A stretch of 45,083 nt of DNA from Lactobacillus corticis. GTDB lineage: Bacteria > Bacillota > Bacilli > Lactobacillales > Lactobacillaceae. Of the stretch, positions 1 through 9,355 are shown piece after piece. Location of the stretch: positions 1 to 45,083 of the forward strand of contig NZ_BMAY01000013.1 of NCBI RefSeq assembly GCF_018327645.1. Reading direction: 5' to 3'. The notes beneath the pieces are model-generated. The model was given only the letters and a program-made list of their open reading frames with translations. It was not told where the DNA came from and did no database searches. Every line of letters begins with the position of its first letter. The stretch's first letter is position 1. The position numbers and the translations under genes were made by a program.

Positions 1-100
1 GAAAGATCTTGGCATATCATACTCCAGATGAAATCTTTGAGAAAGAATTAGATCATATCTATCAAGCAGTATAAATGTTCAATTTATTATTGCAATTTAC
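1..100 (+). mobile_element. Right end of an IS30-family insertion sequence (cut by window edge)
   Basis: The first 74 bases encode the last residues of an IS30-like transposase. They are followed at about 76-100 by an AT-rich stretch (TGTTCAATTTATTATTGCAA and a few more bases) that looks like the terminal inverted repeat. The left end lies outside the window, so neither the repeat pair nor a target duplication can be checked. The element points towards the S10 operon and ends about 85 bases before its promoter. Confidence 0.6.
3..74 (+). CDS. IS30-family transposase, C-terminal fragment (partial)
   Basis: Only 23 codons and the stop are present. They contain the pattern LAYHTPDEIFEKEL, which matches the tail of IS30-type DDE transposases, where an L-N/A-Y-x-T-P-x-E-x-F segment follows the last catalytic glutamate. 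The catalytic domain is outside the window, so it cannot be said whether the gene is intact. Confidence 0.6.
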   Translation, partial: KILAYHTPDEIFEKELDHIYQAV

Positions 101-182
101 GGAAAAAAATTTTTTGAAAAAAGCAGAAATTTTTGCGCGGAAAATTCCGCAAAAAAAATCAAAAATAAATGCTGCTAAACCC

Positions 183-211
183 TTGAATTAAAAGGCTTGA
201 TCCTCTATACT
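183..211 (+). promoter_or_regulatory. Promoter of the S10 ribosomal protein operon
   Basis: TTGAAT (183-188) and TATACT (206-211) are separated by 17 bases. The upstream 100-180 stretch is rich in A and T tracts, as in UP elements, and includes a small inverted repeat (GCGGA/TCCGC, 137-150). Transcription would begin near 218, giving a leader of about 160 bases before rpsJ. Confidence 0.8.
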
Positions 212-363
212 AGGTAAAGTGCATTTATGAAGGGTAACTATGCCCTATGCACTATTTTGTTGTTAAGCGTTGACGCAAAAGGTTGCGGCACGCCAGGCTG
301 CATTGCCACAGTGGCGTGCGGGGAATTTTTGCCGAGCTAGTCATCTTATCAAAGAAGACGTTA
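212..363 (+). promoter_or_regulatory. Structured 5' leader of the S10 operon
   Basis: Two hairpins are visible. The first pairs AGTGCAT (218-224) with ATGCACT (247-253), and inside it AGGG (231-234) with CCCT (243-246), leaving a six-base bulge. The second is the GC-rich hairpin 288-319, listed separately. S10-type operons in many bacteria are autoregulated through their leader, often by L4, so a similar role is likely here by inference. A 37-codon reading frame (227-340) crosses both hairpins. Confidence 0.55.
288..330 (+). terminator. Attenuator-like hairpin in the S10 leader
   Basis: GCACGCCA (288-295) pairs perfectly with TGGCGTGC (312-319), and GGC/GCC can extend the stem inside. After GGGGAA comes a run of five T (326-330). 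The hairpin is GC-rich and the T run short and slightly displaced, so it looks like a regulated or leaky terminator rather than a strong one. Confidence 0.45.
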
Positions 364-376
364 AGGAGGTAATTTG

Positions 377-685
377 ATGGCAAGTCAAACTATTCGTATC
401 AGACTTAAGTCATACGAACATGGTATTCTCGATGAATCAGCTGCTAAGATCGTAGCTACTGCTAAAAGAACTGGTGCAGAAATCTCAGGTCCTGTACCAC
501 TTCCAACAGAAAGAACTTTATTCACTGTTCTTCGTTCACCACACAAGAACAAGGACTCACGTGAACAATTCGAAATGCGCACTCACAAGCGTTTAATCGA
601 CATTTTGAACCCAACCCCTAAGACGGTTGATTCATTAATGAAGCTTGATCTTCCAAGCGGCGTTGACATCGAAATTAAGCTGTAA
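377..685 (+). CDS. rpsJ: 30S ribosomal protein S10
   Basis: This 102-residue protein begins [16 protein letters not shown], the typical S10 start, and matches the family length. S10 sits in the head of the small subunit and, as NusE, joins the antitermination complex. I chose ATG 377 because AAGGAGG ends seven bases before it; a TTG directly upstream (374) would only add one residue. It is the first gene of the S10 operon, so it follows the structured leader. The gap to rplC is 24 bases. Confidence 0.97.
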
Positions 686-709
686 TCATAAATAGAAAGA
701 GGTGTAAAC

Positions 710-1348
710 ATGACCAAAGGAATCTTAGGAAGAAAAGTCGGTATGACTCAAATCTTCAACAAAGATGGTGTCCTGGTTCCCGTTACTGTTGTTGAAGCAA
801 CTCCAAACGTTGTTTTGCAAGTTAAGACGGTTGAATCTGACGGCTACGAAGCTGTTCAATTAGGTTACCAAGACAAGCGTGAAGTTTTGAGCAACAAACC
901 AGAAAAGGGTCATGCTGCTAAAGCAGAGACTTCGCCTAAGCGCTTCATTCGGGAAATCCGCGGTGTTGAGCTTAAGGACTATGAAGTCGGCTCAGAAGTT
1001 ACTGTGGACACGTTTAAGGAAGGTGACGTTGTTGACGTTACTGGAATTACGAGAGGTCATGGATACCAAGGTAACATTAAGCGTCACCACCAATCTAGAG
1101 GGCCTGAAACCCACGGTTCACGTTACCACAGAATCCCAGGTTCAATGGGTTCAATCATTAACCGTGTACCAAAGGGTAAGAAATTGCCAGGTCACATGGG
1201 TGTGAAGAAAGTTACCATTGAAAACTTAGTAATTGAAAAAGTAGTTGCAGATAAGAACGTATTATTGGTTAAGGGTAACGTTCCAGGTGCCAAGAACTCA
1301 TTAATCGTTGTTAAGTCAGCTGCTAAAGCTGTAAAAGCTGATAAATAG
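710..1348 (+). CDS. rplC: 50S ribosomal protein L3
   Basis: The 212-residue protein begins [16 protein letters not shown] and carries the long basic central loop around residues 120-155 ([17 protein letters not shown]) that reaches towards the peptidyl transferase centre. L3 is one of the two proteins that start assembly of the large subunit. GAAAGAGGTG precedes the ATG. Its length and its place between rpsJ and rplD are standard. Confidence 0.97.
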   Translation: MTKGILGRKVGMTQIFNKDGVLVPVTVVEATPNVVLQVKTVESDGYEAVQLGYQDKREVLSNKPEKGHAAKAETSPKRFIREIRGVELKDYEVGSEVTVDTFKEGDVVDVTGITRGHGYQGNIKRHHQSRGPETHGSRYHRIPGSMGSIINRVPKGKKLPGHMGVKKVTIENLVIEKVVADKNVLLVKGNVPGAKNSLIVVKSAAKAVKADK

Positions 1349-1362
1349 GGAGGAGGACTTAC

Positions 1363-1980
1363 ATGGCTAATTTAAAAGTTATCGATCAAAACGGTAAAGA
1401 CTCTGGTGAAGTTACCTTAAACGACCAAGTTTTCGGTATTGAACCTAACGAAAGCGTTGTGTTCGACGCAATCATTAGACAAAGAGCTGGCAAGCGTCAA
1501 GGTACCTCAAAGGTTAAGAACAGATCCGCAGTTAGCGGTGGCGGTAAGAAGCCTTGGAGACAAAAGGGTACTGGTCGTGCTCGTCAAGGTTCTATCAGAG
1601 CTCCACAATGGCGTGGCGGTGGTACGGTATTTGGCCCAACTCCACGTTCATACGCATACAGTATGCCAAGAAAGCAACGCCGTTTGGCTATCAAGTCTGT
1701 TCTTTCACAAAAGCTTGCTGACAACGAATTAATCGTATTGGACAGTTTAACTTTTGCTGCACCAAAGACTAAGGACTTTGTTGCATTATTGAACAACTTA
1801 AAGGTTGAAGGTAAGGTTTTGGTTGTTTCTGACGACAAGAACGTTCAACTTTCAGCTCACAACTTGCCAAAGGTTAAGGTTGTTCCAGTTAACGGCTTGA
1901 ACGTAGTTGACGCAGTTGATTACGACAAGCTGATCTTAACTCAAGATGCTGTTAAGAAGATCGAGGAGGTTTTGGCCTAA
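1363..1980 (+). CDS. rplD: 50S ribosomal protein L4
   Basis: The 205-residue protein has the extended arginine- and glycine-rich loop ([19 protein letters not shown], about residues 72-90) that lines the peptide exit tunnel. In other bacteria L4 represses its own operon by binding the S10 leader; whether it does so here is inference from the structured leader at 212-363. GGAGGA lies before the ATG. The stop overlaps the start of rplW by one base, which implies translational coupling. Confidence 0.97.
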   Translation: MANLKVIDQNGKDSGEVTLNDQVFGIEPNESVVFDAIIRQRAGKRQGTSKVKNRSAVSGGGKKPWRQKGTGRARQGSIRAPQWRGGGTVFGPTPRSYAYSMPRKQRRLAIKSVLSQKLADNELIVLDSLTFAAPKTKDFVALLNNLKVEGKVLVVSDDKNVQLSAHNLPKVKVVPVNGLNVVDAVDYDKLILTQDAVKKIEEVLA

Positions 1981-2285
1981 TGAACGCACGCGATATCATT
2001 TTAAGACCTGTTATTACTGAAAAGTCCGCCAACTTGATGGACAACAAGAAGTACACCTTCGATGTTCTCTTGACTGCAACCAAGACTCAAGTTCGCGAAG
2101 CTGTTGAAGAAATCTTTGACGTAAAGGTAAAGAGCGTTAACATTATGAACGTTCGCGGCAAGGATAAGCGTGTTGGTCGTTACACTGGTAAGACTGCTCG
2201 TCGTAGAAAGGCAATCGTTACTTTAACTAACGACTCAAACGACATTAAGATTTTCAACAACGAAGACGAAAAAGAAGACAAGTAA
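1980..2285 (+). CDS. rplW: 50S ribosomal protein L23
   Basis: The 101-residue protein begins [16 protein letters not shown], typical of L23. L23 lies at the exit of the peptide tunnel and docks trigger factor and the signal recognition particle. Its ATG overlaps the rplD stop (TAATG), and its ribosome binding site (GAGGAGG) lies inside the end of rplD. The C-terminus is very acidic (NNEDEKEDK), a short extension beyond the conserved core. Confidence 0.96.
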   Translation: MNARDIILRPVITEKSANLMDNKKYTFDVLLTATKTQVREAVEEIFDVKVKSVNIMNVRGKDKRVGRYTGKTARRRKAIVTLTNDSNDIKIFNNEDEKEDK

Positions 2286-2300
2286 TAGGAGGTCAGACAA

Positions 2301-3137
2301 TTGGCTATTAAAGTCTACAAGCCAACTACCAACGGTCGTCGTAATATGACTTCATCTGACTTTGCAGAAATCACGAAGACTAAACCAGAACGTTCACTGG
2401 TTGAATCTCAATCACACACTGCAGGTCGTAACTCATACGGTCACATTACTGTAAGACACCGTGGCGGTGGTCACAAGCAAAAGTACCGTATTATCGATTT
2501 CAAGCGTAACAAGGATAACGCAAAGGCAATCGTTAAGGCTATCGAATACGATCCAAACAGAACTGCTAACATTGCCCTTGTTACCTACACTGATGGTGTT
2601 AAGGCATACATCTTAGCTCCTAAGGGCTTGACTGTTGGTACTGTTATTGAATCTGGTGAAAACGCAGATATCAAGGTTGGTAACGCATTACCACTTAAGA
2701 ACATTCCTACTGGTACTGCTATCCACAACATTGAATTGAAGCCTGGCAAGGGTGGCCAACTTGTAAGAAGTGCTGGTGCTAGTGCTCAAGTTTTGGGTGT
2801 TGACGGCAACTACACTTTAGTAAGATTACAATCTGGTGAAGTTCGCAAGATCTTGTCAACTTGCCGTGCAACTGTTGGTGTTGTTGGTAACGAACAACAC
2901 TCATTGATCCAACTGGGTAAAGCTGGTCGTAGCCGTTGGTTGGGCAAGCGTCCACAATCTCGTGGTTCTGTAATGAACCCTAACGATCACCCACATGGTG
3001 GTGGTGAAGGTAAGGCTCCTGTTGGTCGTCCACAACCAATGACCCCATGGGGCAAGAAGTCACGTGGTATTAAGACTCGCAACACTAAGAAGGCTAGCGA
3101 AAAGCTTATCATCCGTCACCGTAAGGGTAGCAAGTAA
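2301..3137 (+). CDS. rplB: 50S ribosomal protein L2
   Basis: The 278-residue protein has the usual L2 length. Near its C-terminus is the highly conserved [14 protein letters not shown] segment with the histidine needed for peptidyl transferase activity. L2 binds domain IV of 23S rRNA and bridges to the small subunit. The start is TTG 2301, eight bases after AGGAGGT; the next residues, [15 protein letters not shown], are the normal N-terminus, so no ATG start is needed. Confidence 0.97.
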   Translation: MAIKVYKPTTNGRRNMTSSDFAEITKTKPERSLVESQSHTAGRNSYGHITVRHRGGGHKQKYRIIDFKRNKDNAKAIVKAIEYDPNRTANIALVTYTDGVKAYILAPKGLTVGTVIESGENADIKVGNALPLKNIPTGTAIHNIELKPGKGGQLVRSAGASAQVLGVDGNYTLVRLQSGEVRKILSTCRATVGVVGNEQHSLIQLGKAGRSRWLGKRPQSRGSVMNPNDHPHGGGEGKAPVGRPQPMTPWGKKSRGIKTRNTKKASEKLIIRHRKGSK

Positions 3138-3155
3138 CAGAAGGAGGGTTAATTA

Positions 3156-3434
3156 ATGAGCCGTAGTATTAAAAAAGGTCCTTTTGCTGATGCACACCTG
3201 TTAAAGAAGGTCGATGCACAAGCAGATGCAGATAAGAAGCAAGTTATTAAGACTTGGTCACGTCGTTCAACTATTTTCCCTTCATTTGTTGGTTTGACGA
3301 TAGCTGTTTACGATGGTAGAAAGCACGTCCCAGTTTATGTTACTGAAGACATGGTAGGTCACAAGTTGGGCGAATTTGTTCCAACTAGAACTTTCCGTGG
3401 CCACAAGGCTTCTGAAGACAAAGCTACCAAGTAA
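3156..3434 (+). CDS. rpsS: 30S ribosomal protein S19
   Basis: The 92-residue protein begins [16 protein letters not shown] and contains the conserved [13 protein letters not shown] and [16 protein letters not shown] segments. S19 lies in the head of the small subunit near S13 and contacts tRNA. GAAGGAGGG precedes the ATG. Its position between rplB and rplV is standard for the S10 operon. Confidence 0.97.
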   Translation: MSRSIKKGPFADAHLLKKVDAQADADKKQVIKTWSRRSTIFPSFVGLTIAVYDGRKHVPVYVTEDMVGHKLGEFVPTRTFRGHKASEDKATK

Positions 3435-3452
3435 GGAAGGAGAAACACTTAA

Positions 3453-3806
3453 ATGGCAGAACAAATTAGTTCAGCTCGCGCTGAAGCAAGAACTGTTCGC
3501 ATCGCTCCTAGAAAAGCCCGCTTAGTTGTTGACTTAATCCGTGGCAAGAGCGTTGCTGAAGCATTAGCAATCTTGGAATTTACGCCTAGAGCTGCTTCCC
3601 CAATCGTTAAGAAGGTTTTGCGTTCAGCTGTTGCTAACGCAGAACACAACTACGATCTTGAAAGTGCTGACCTTTACGTATCAGAAGCTTACGTAAACGA
3701 AGGTGCTACTTTGAAGAGATTCCGCCCACGTGCTAAGGGTATGGCTTCTCCAATTAACAAGAGAACTAGTCACGTAGTTGTTGTAGTTTCAACAAAGAAC
3801 GATTAA
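3453..3806 (+). CDS. rplV: 50S ribosomal protein L22
   Basis: The 117-residue protein has the conserved N-terminal helix region ([20 protein letters not shown]) and, near residues 85-110, the basic beta-hairpin ([20 protein letters not shown]) that enters the exit tunnel, where macrolide-resistance changes can arise in other species. AAGGAG is placed normally before the ATG. It lies 18 bases after rpsS. Confidence 0.97.
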   Translation: MAEQISSARAEARTVRIAPRKARLVVDLIRGKSVAEALAILEFTPRAASPIVKKVLRSAVANAEHNYDLESADLYVSEAYVNEGATLKRFRPRAKGMASPINKRTSHVVVVVSTKND

Positions 3807-3819
3807 GGGAGGTATATTA

Positions 3820-4482
3820 ATGGGTCAAAAGATTAACCCAAATGGTTTCCGTCTTGGCGTTATCCGCGATTGGGAATCAAAATGGTATGCTGACAAGAAT
3901 TACAAGGAAACCTTAAACGAAGACCTTCGTATTAGAGACTTCATTTCAAAGAAGTTGAAGGACGCTTCAGTTTCAACTGTAGAAATCGAACGTGCAGCAA
4001 ACCGGATTAACATTTCAATCCACACTGCTAAGCCAGGTATGGTTATTGGTAAAGGTGGTTCAGAAGTTGAAGCTTTACGTAAAGAATTAAACGCTTTGAC
4101 TAACAAGCAAGTTCACATCAACATTGTTGAAATCAAGAAGCCTGATTTAGACGCCGAATTGACTGCTGACAGTGTTGCTCGTCAACTTGAAGCTCGTATT
4201 GCTTTCAGACGTGCTATGCGTCAAGCAACTCAACGTTCAATGCGTGCTGGTGCCAAGGGTATCAAGATTCAAACTTCAGGTCGTTTGAATGGTGCTGACA
4301 TGGCACGGCGTGAATGGCACACTGAAGGTCGTGTTCCATTACAAACTTTGAGAGCCGACATTGACTATGCATGGGTTAACGCCTTCACTACTTATGGTGA
4401 AATTGGTGTTCGTGTATGGATCAACCGTGGTGAAATCTTGCCTACTCGCAAGAACAAGCCTGTGAAGGGAGGAAACAAGTAA
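3820..4482 (+). CDS. rpsC: 30S ribosomal protein S3
   Basis: The 220-residue protein begins [15 protein letters not shown] and carries a KH RNA-binding domain with the loop [16 protein letters not shown] at about residues 75-90. S3 forms part of the mRNA entry tunnel with S4 and S5. GGGAGG stands before the ATG. The stop overlaps the rplP start by one base, and the rplP ribosome binding site lies in the last rpsC codons. Confidence 0.97.
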   Translation: MGQKINPNGFRLGVIRDWESKWYADKNYKETLNEDLRIRDFISKKLKDASVSTVEIERAANRINISIHTAKPGMVIGKGGSEVEALRKELNALTNKQVHINIVEIKKPDLDAELTADSVARQLEARIAFRRAMRQATQRSMRAGAKGIKIQTSGRLNGADMARREWHTEGRVPLQTLRADIDYAWVNAFTTYGEIGVRVWINRGEILPTRKNKPVKGGNK

Positions 4483-4922
4483 TGCCTTTAGTACCAAAAC
4501 GTGTAAAACACCGTCGTGAATTCCGTGGTAAGATGCGTGGTGCTGCTAAGGGTGGTAAGACCATCGCTTTTGGTGAATATGGTCTTGAAGCCTTAGAATC
4601 ACACTGGATTACTAACCGTCAAATCGAAGCTGCCCGTGTTGCCATGACTCGTTACATGAAGCGTGGCGGTAAGGTTTGGATCAGAATCTTCCCTCAAAAG
4701 TCTTACACTGCAAAAGGTGTAGGTGTACGTATGGGTTCAGGTAAAGGTGCACCTGCAGGCTGGGTAGCTGTAGTTAAGAGAGAAAAGATCATGTTTGAAA
4801 TTGGCGGCGTTTCAGAAGATGTTGCTCGTGAAGCTTTACGTCTTGCTGCTACCAAGTTGCCAATCAAGTGTAAGTTTGTTACAAAGAGTTCGGAAGTAGG
4901 TGGCGAATCTAATGAAGGCTAA
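4482..4922 (+). CDS. rplP: 50S ribosomal protein L16
   Basis: The 146-residue protein begins [18 protein letters not shown] and has the conserved [17 protein letters not shown] loop around residues 85-105. L16 helps position the aminoacyl-tRNA arm in the A site. Its start overlaps rpsC by one base and its end overlaps rpmC by 11 bases, so the three genes are probably translationally coupled. Confidence 0.97.
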   Translation: MPLVPKRVKHRREFRGKMRGAAKGGKTIAFGEYGLEALESHWITNRQIEAARVAMTRYMKRGGKVWIRIFPQKSYTAKGVGVRMGSGKGAPAGWVAVVKREKIMFEIGGVSEDVAREALRLAATKLPIKCKFVTKSSEVGGESNEG

Positions 4923-5109
4923 AGAAATCAGAGCATTAACCACTGATCAAATGGTAGAAAAGGAAAAGCAATACAAAGAAGAACTCTTCAATTTGCGTTT
5001 CCAACAAGCAACCGGTCAATTAGAAAATACCGCTCGCTTAAACAAAGTCCGCAAGAACATCGCCAGAATTAAGACAATTTTGAGCGAAAAAGAATTAGAA
5101 AATAACTAA
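4912..5109 (+). CDS. rpmC: 50S ribosomal protein L29
   Basis: The protein is 65 residues from ATG 4912 ([13 protein letters not shown]), the normal L29 length, and ends in the helical segment [19 protein letters not shown]. An in-frame GTG at 4900 would add MANL, but conserved L29 proteins begin MKAK and the purine-rich AAGTAGGTGG lies at the right distance for 4912. The gene starts inside rplP. L29 lies at the tunnel exit beside L23. Confidence 0.93.
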   Translation: MKAKEIRALTTDQMVEKEKQYKEELFNLRFQQATGQLENTARLNKVRKNIARIKTILSEKELENN

Positions 5110-5127
5110 CGGAAGGGAGCTATTAAC

Positions 5128-5394
5128 TTGAGCGAATCAATCGAAAGAAATCGTCGTCACGTTTATCAAGGACGCGTAGTTTCTGACAAGATGGACAAGA
5201 CCATCACTGTTGTCGTTGATACTTACAAGAATCACCCAACTTACAACAAGCGGATTAAGTATTCAAAGAAGTACTACGCTCACGACGAAAACAACGAAGC
5301 TAAGGTTGGCGACACTGTTCGTATCATGGAAACCCGTCCATTGTCTCGTAACAAACGCTTCCGTTTAGTTAACATCGTTAAGAAATCTGTTTAA
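5128..5394 (+). CDS. rpsQ: 30S ribosomal protein S17
   Basis: The 88-residue protein has the OB-fold S17 sequence ([20 protein letters not shown] near the N-terminus and the MetArg-ProLeuSerArg-Asn region near residues 71-77). It binds 16S rRNA early in assembly. The start is TTG 5128 after GGAAGGGAG. No ATG gives a conserved N-terminus. Confidence 0.96.
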   Translation: MSESIERNRRHVYQGRVVSDKMDKTITVVVDTYKNHPTYNKRIKYSKKYYAHDENNEAKVGDTVRIMETRPLSRNKRFRLVNIVKKSV

Positions 5395-5420
5395 TTGCGG
5401 ATTGAGGGGAGGATTCCACA

Positions 5421-5789
5421 GTGATTCAAAACGAATCTCGTTTAAAGGTTGCCGACAACTCTGGTGCCAGAGAATTACTTGTTATTAGAGTCTTAGGCGG
5501 TTCAAAGCGTAAGACTGGTAACATCGGTGACATTGTTGTAGCTACTGTTAAGCAAGCAACACCAGGTGGCGTTGTCAAAAAGGGTGACGTTGTAAAGGCC
5601 GTTGTTGTAAGAACCAAGTCAGGTGCACGTCGTGCTGATGGTTCATACATCAAGTTTGACGAAAACGCAGCCGTAGTTATTAACGCAGACAAGAGCCCTC
5701 GTGGGACTCGTATCTTCGGGCCTGTTGCACGTGAATTGCGTGAAGGCGACTTTATGAAGATCGTTTCTCTTGCTCCTGAAGTATTATAG
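5421..5789 (+). CDS. rplN: 50S ribosomal protein L14
   Basis: The 122-residue protein begins [18 protein letters not shown], the universal L14 start, and has the standard length. L14 lies at the subunit interface and is the binding partner of the silencing factor RsfS. The start codon is GTG, with GAGGGGAGGA upstream. The 26-base gap after rpsQ shows no terminator. Confidence 0.97.
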   Translation: MIQNESRLKVADNSGARELLVIRVLGGSKRKTGNIGDIVVATVKQATPGGVVKKGDVVKAVVVRTKSGARRADGSYIKFDENAAVVINADKSPRGTRIFGPVARELREGDFMKIVSLAPEVL

Positions 5790-5807
5790 TCTAAGTGAGG
5801 TGCGCTA

Positions 5808-6047
5808 ATGTTTGTTAAAACTGGTGACAAAGTAAAGGTTATTGCCGGCAAGGACAAGGGCAAGGAAGGTACTGTTCTTTCAGTTAACGTTAAGAAGAAC
5901 CGCGTAGTTGTTAAGGGCGTTAACGTAATTAAGAAGCACCAAAAGCCTTCACAAACTAACGCTAATGGTGGTGTAGTTGAACAAGAAGGTTCAATTCACG
6001 CATCAAACGTTAAAGTAATTGCTAAGGCAACTAAGGAAGACAAGTAA
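5808..6047 (+). CDS. rplX: 50S ribosomal protein L24
   Basis: The 79-residue protein begins with a KOW motif ([20 protein letters not shown]), the signature of L24. It is slightly shorter than the 100-residue enterobacterial form, as in other lactobacilli. L24 is one of the two initiator proteins of large-subunit assembly. GTGAGGTG lies before the ATG. Confidence 0.95.
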   Translation: MFVKTGDKVKVIAGKDKGKEGTVLSVNVKKNRVVVKGVNVIKKHQKPSQTNANGGVVEQEGSIHASNVKVIAKATKEDK

Positions 6048-6064
6048 GAGAAGGGAGGATACAC

Positions 6065-6607
6065 ATGGCAAGTATTTTAGCTCAACAATACAAAGAAAAA
6101 GTTGTTCCAGCTTTAGAAGACAAATTTGAATACAAGTCAGTAATGCAAGTTCCTAAGATCGACAAGATCGTTTTGAACATGGGTGTCGGTGACGCCGTTT
6201 CAAACGCAAAGAACTTGGATGAAGCCGTTGAAGAATTGACTTTAATCTCAGGCCAAAAGCCATTAATTACCAAGGCCAAGAAGTCAATCGCCAACTTCCG
6301 TTTACGTGAAGGTATGTCAATCGGTGCAAAGGTTACCTTAAGAGGCGACAGAATGTACGACTTCTTGTACAAGCTCGTAAACGTTGCCCTTCCACGTGTT
6401 CGTGACTTCCGTGGTGTTTCAAGCCGTTCATTTGACGGTCGTGGTAACTACACTTTGGGTGTCAAGGAACAATTGATTTTCCCAGAAATCGACTTTGACA
6501 AGGTAAACCGCACTAGAGGTTTAGACATTGTTATCGTTACTACTGCCAACACTGACGAAGAAGCTCGTGAACTTTTAACTCAATTTGGTATGCCTTTTGC
6601 TAAATAA
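6065..6607 (+). CDS. rplE: 50S ribosomal protein L5
   Basis: The 180-residue protein contains the L5 hallmarks [30 protein letters not shown] and [19 protein letters not shown]5 binds 5S rRNA in the central protuberance together with L18. AGGGAGGA is placed before the ATG. Its place between rplX and rpsN is standard. Confidence 0.97.
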   Translation: MASILAQQYKEKVVPALEDKFEYKSVMQVPKIDKIVLNMGVGDAVSNAKNLDEAVEELTLISGQKPLITKAKKSIANFRLREGMSIGAKVTLRGDRMYDFLYKLVNVALPRVRDFRGVSSRSFDGRGNYTLGVKEQLIFPEIDFDKVNRTRGLDIVIVTTANTDEEARELLTQFGMPFAK

Positions 6608-6619
6608 TGGAGGACATTA

Positions 6620-6805
6620 ATGGCTAAAACATCACAAAAAATCAGAAATTCACGTCCTGCTAAGTTCTCATCACGCGAATACACTCGCTGTGAGAGATGT
6701 GGCCGTCCACATTCTGTATACCGTAAGTTTGGTTTGTGCCGTATCTGCTTAAAGGAATTGGCACACGAAGGTAAGATTCCTGGTCTTAAGAAGGCTAGTT
6801 GGTAA
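6620..6805 (+). CDS. rpsN: 30S ribosomal protein S14, zinc-binding type
   Basis: The 61-residue protein is the short type Z form with two CxxC pairs: CERCG near residue 24 and CRIC near residue 40. Many Firmicutes also carry a zinc-free paralogue elsewhere that replaces this one in zinc starvation; none is in this window. GGAGG precedes the ATG, 12 bases after rplE. Confidence 0.97.
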   Translation: MAKTSQKIRNSRPAKFSSREYTRCERCGRPHSVYRKFGLCRICLKELAHEGKIPGLKKASW

Positions 6806-6828
6806 TACAGTTAGGAGGATAGAATTAA

Positions 6829-7227
6829 ATGGTTATGACAGATCCGATCGCAGACTACTTAACTAGAATTCGTAACGCCAACATGGCAAAGCACGATTCA
6901 GTAGAAGTTCCTGCATCAAACATTAAGAAGGCTATTTCTGAAATCTTGAAGAACGAAGGTTTCATCCGCGATTACGAAGTAACCGAAGACGGTAAGCAAG
7001 GCGTTATCAAGATTTTCTTGAAGTATGGTCCAAACGGAGAACGTGTCATTTCAGGTTTGAAGCGTATTTCTAAGCCAGGTCTTAGAAACTACGTTGGCGC
7101 TGATAACTTACCTAAGGTTCTTAACGGCTTAGGTATTGCCATCGTTTCCACTTCTGCTGGCCTTATTACTGACAAGGAAGCAAGACAAAAGAACGTCGGC
7201 GGCGAAGTTATCGCTTACGTTTGGTAA
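6829..7227 (+). CDS. rpsH: 30S ribosomal protein S8
   Basis: The 132-residue protein begins [17 protein letters not shown] and ends with the conserved [20 protein letters not shown] region. S8 organises the central domain of 16S rRNA and in some bacteria represses the spc operon. Two in-frame ATGs occur two codons apart (6829 and 6835); the first fits the spacing from TTAGGAGGA. Confidence 0.96.
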   Translation: MVMTDPIADYLTRIRNANMAKHDSVEVPASNIKKAISEILKNEGFIRDYEVTEDGKQGVIKIFLKYGPNGERVISGLKRISKPGLRNYVGADNLPKVLNGLGIAIVSTSAGLITDKEARQKNVGGEVIAYVW

Positions 7228-7251
7228 TTCTGACAGAAAGGAGAAAAATCA

Positions 7252-7782
7252 ATGAGTCGTATTGGTTTAAAGACTATTGAAGTACCCGAAGGTGTCACTG
7301 TTACCAAGGATGGTGAATTTATCACTGTTAAGGGCCCTAAGGGTGAATTAACTCGCCACTTTGATCCAAAGATCAAGTTTGAACAAAACGATGGTAAGAT
7401 TAACTTCTCACGTACTAGTGAAGCTGACAAGGCTTTACACGGTACTGAAAGAGCTAACCTTGCATCAATGGTTGAAGGTGTAGTTAATGGTTACAAGAAG
7501 AGCTTGAAGCTTATCGGTGTTGGTTACCGTGCAGTTGCTCAAGGTAACAAGTTAACCTTGAACGTTGGTTACTCACACCCAGTTGTTCTGGAAGCTCCAG
7601 AAGGTGTAACTGTTAAGGCCACTTCAGCAACCGACGTTGAAGTTGAAGGTATTTCAAAACAAGACGTTGGTCAATTTGCAGCCGAAATCCGGGACGTACG
7701 TCCACCAGAACCTTACAAGGGCAAGGGTATTCGTTATGTTGATGAATACGTACGTCGTAAGGAAGGTAAGACTGGTAAATAA
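7252..7782 (+). CDS. rplF: 50S ribosomal protein L6
   Basis: The 176-residue protein begins [15 protein letters not shown] and ends with the conserved [20 protein letters not shown] segment. L6 consists of two similar domains and lies near the sarcin-ricin loop and the factor-binding site. GAAAGGAGA precedes the ATG, 24 bases after rpsH. Confidence 0.97.
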   Translation: MSRIGLKTIEVPEGVTVTKDGEFITVKGPKGELTRHFDPKIKFEQNDGKINFSRTSEADKALHGTERANLASMVEGVVNGYKKSLKLIGVGYRAVAQGNKLTLNVGYSHPVVLEAPEGVTVKATSATDVEVEGISKQDVGQFAAEIRDVRPPEPYKGKGIRYVDEYVRRKEGKTGK

Positions 7783-7805
7783 TAGATAAATTTTGAGGTG
7801 AAATT

Positions 7806-8165
7806 GTGATTTCTAAACCAGATAAAAACAAATTACGCTTAAAGCGTCATAAACGTATTCGTGGTAAGATCTCTGGTACTGCTGAGCGCCCACGCTTAAG
7901 TATTTTCCGTTCTAACAAAAACATCTACGCTCAATTAATTGATGACGTAGCGGGTGTAACGCTTGCAAGTGCCTCAACTTTAGACAAATCTGTTTCTCAA
8001 GATGCTACTAAGGTAGAACAAGCTCAAGCTGTTGGTAAGGCCATCGCTGAAGCTGCTAAAGCCAAGAACATCGAAACTGTTGTCTTTGACAGAAGTGGTT
8101 ACTTATACCACGGCCGTGTTCAAGCTTTAGCTGACGCTGCTCGTGAAAACGGATTAGTATTCTAG
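7806..8165 (+). CDS. rplR: 50S ribosomal protein L18
   Basis: The 119-residue protein has a basic N-terminus followed by the L18 core ([20 protein letters not shown]) and the C-terminal [22 protein letters not shown]18 binds 5S rRNA with L5. The start is GTG 7806 after TTTTGAGGTGAAA. Confidence 0.96.
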   Translation: MISKPDKNKLRLKRHKRIRGKISGTAERPRLSIFRSNKNIYAQLIDDVAGVTLASASTLDKSVSQDATKVEQAQAVGKAIAEAAKAKNIETVVFDRSGYLYHGRVQALADAARENGLVF

Positions 8166-8181
8166 GAAAGGAGATTAACAC

Positions 8182-8697
8182 ATGGCAAACCGCAACGATT
8201 CTCGCAAAGATCGTAGACCTAAGGACGAAATCGAAGACCAATTAGTTGCAGTTAACCGGATCACCAAGGTTGTTAAGGGTGGTCGTCGGATGAGATTTGC
8301 TGCTCTTGTTGTTGTTGGCGACAAGAAGGGTCACGTTGGCTTCGGTACTGGTAAGGCTCAAGAAGTCCCAGAAGCTATCCGTAAGGCAGTTGAAGCTGGT
8401 AAGAAGAACATGATTGCTGTTCCAACTGTTGGTACCACTATTCCTCACGAAGTTATCGGTCACTACGGTTCAGGTGAAATTTTATTGAAGCCTGCCGCAG
8501 CTGGTTCCGGTGTTGCTGCCGGTGGTGCCGTACGTATCGTTATGGATATGGCCGGCGTTGCTGACGTTACTTCAAAGTCACTTGGTTCAAACACTCCTAT
8601 TAACGTAGTTCGTGCAACCATTGATGGTTTGAAGAAGCTTAAGACTCGTGAAGATGTTTTGAAGCTCCGTCAATCAGCAAAGAGTTTAGAAGATTAG
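8182..8697 (+). CDS. rpsE: 30S ribosomal protein S5
   Basis: The 171-residue protein contains the double-stranded RNA-binding-like N-terminal domain and the S5 segment [20 protein letters not shown], followed by the [13 protein letters not shown] core. S5 contributes to decoding fidelity and mRNA unwinding at the entry site. GAAAGGAG stands before the ATG. Confidence 0.97.
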   Translation: MANRNDSRKDRRPKDEIEDQLVAVNRITKVVKGGRRMRFAALVVVGDKKGHVGFGTGKAQEVPEAIRKAVEAGKKNMIAVPTVGTTIPHEVIGHYGSGEILLKPAAAGSGVAAGGAVRIVMDMAGVADVTSKSLGSNTPINVVRATIDGLKKLKTREDVLKLRQSAKSLED

Positions 8698-8708
8698 GGA
8701 GAACATAG

Positions 8709-8894
8709 ATGACTGATTTAAAAGTAACTTTAATTAGAAGTGCTGCCCACCGTCTTCCAAACCAACGCAAGATTGTTAAATCATTAGGTTTGGGCAAGGT
8801 TAACAGCTCAGTTGTGCTTAAGGACAGTGCATCTGTTCGTGGCGCATTGCTGAAGATCGCTCACTTGATCTCAGTTGAAGAAATCAACAAATAA
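8709..8894 (+). CDS. rpmD: 50S ribosomal protein L30
   Basis: The 61-residue protein has the short bacterial L30 pattern ([26 protein letters not shown]). L30 is absent from some bacteria but is usual in lactobacilli. It lies 11 bases after rpsE and 20 before rplO, as in other Firmicutes. AGGGAG precedes the ATG. Confidence 0.96.
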   Translation: MTDLKVTLIRSAAHRLPNQRKIVKSLGLGKVNSSVVLKDSASVRGALLKIAHLISVEEINK

Positions 8895-8914
8895 TTACAG
8901 GAGGTGCCTAGTTA

Positions 8915-9355
8915 ATGAAGCTTCATGAATTACATGCTGCAGAAGGTTCACGTCGTGCAAGAAAGCGCGTTGGTCGTGGTACTTCTAGTGGTTACGGTAA
9001 GACTTCTGGCCGTGGTCAAAAGGGTCAATTGGCTCGTCAAGGCGGTCACACCCGTTTAGGTTTTGAAGGTGGACAAATGCCTTTATTCAGAACTATGCCT
9101 AAGCGTGGTTTTAAGAATATTAATCGTAAAGAATACGCTATTGTTAAATTAGCAGACTTGAACAAGTTTGAAGAAGGTAGCGTTGTAACTATCGAAAACC
9201 TTAAAGAACAAGGCCTGGTTAAGAAAGAATTGTCAGGCGTCAAGTTACTCGCAAGTGGCGAATTGAAAGTTAAGTTAACTGTTAAAGTTAACAAGGCTTC
9301 AGAAGCTGCTAAGAAGGCAGTGGAAGCTGCTGGCGGTACTGTTGAGGTGATCTAA
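8915..9355 (+). CDS. rplO: 50S ribosomal protein L15
   Basis: The 146-residue protein has the typical glycine- and arginine-rich N-terminal tail ([20 protein letters not shown]) that penetrates the 23S rRNA, followed by the globular C-terminal domain. CAGGAGGTG precedes the ATG. Its stop overlaps the secY start by one base. Confidence 0.97.
   Translation: MKLHELHAAEGSRRARKRVGRGTSSGYGKTSGRGQKGQLARQGGHTRLGFEGGQMPLFRTMPKRGFKNINRKEYAIVKLADLNKFEEGSVVTIENLKEQGLVKKELSGVKLLASGELKVKLTVKVNKASEAAKKAVEAAGGTVEVI

Noticed and set aside
131-158. Inverted repeat TTTTTGC-GCGGA...TCCGC-AAAAA before the S10 promoter
   Set aside because: Looks like a terminator at first, but on neither strand is the stem followed by a T run; more likely part of A/T-tract upstream DNA.
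4900-4911. Upstream GTG start for rpmC
   Set aside because: Would add MANL before the conserved MKAKEIR start; spacing to the purine-rich site favours 4912.
5426-5863. Long minus-strand open frame opposite rplN and rplX
   Set aside because: It mirrors ribosomal protein genes with strong codon bias, has no ribosome binding site and no recognisable domain; a shadow.
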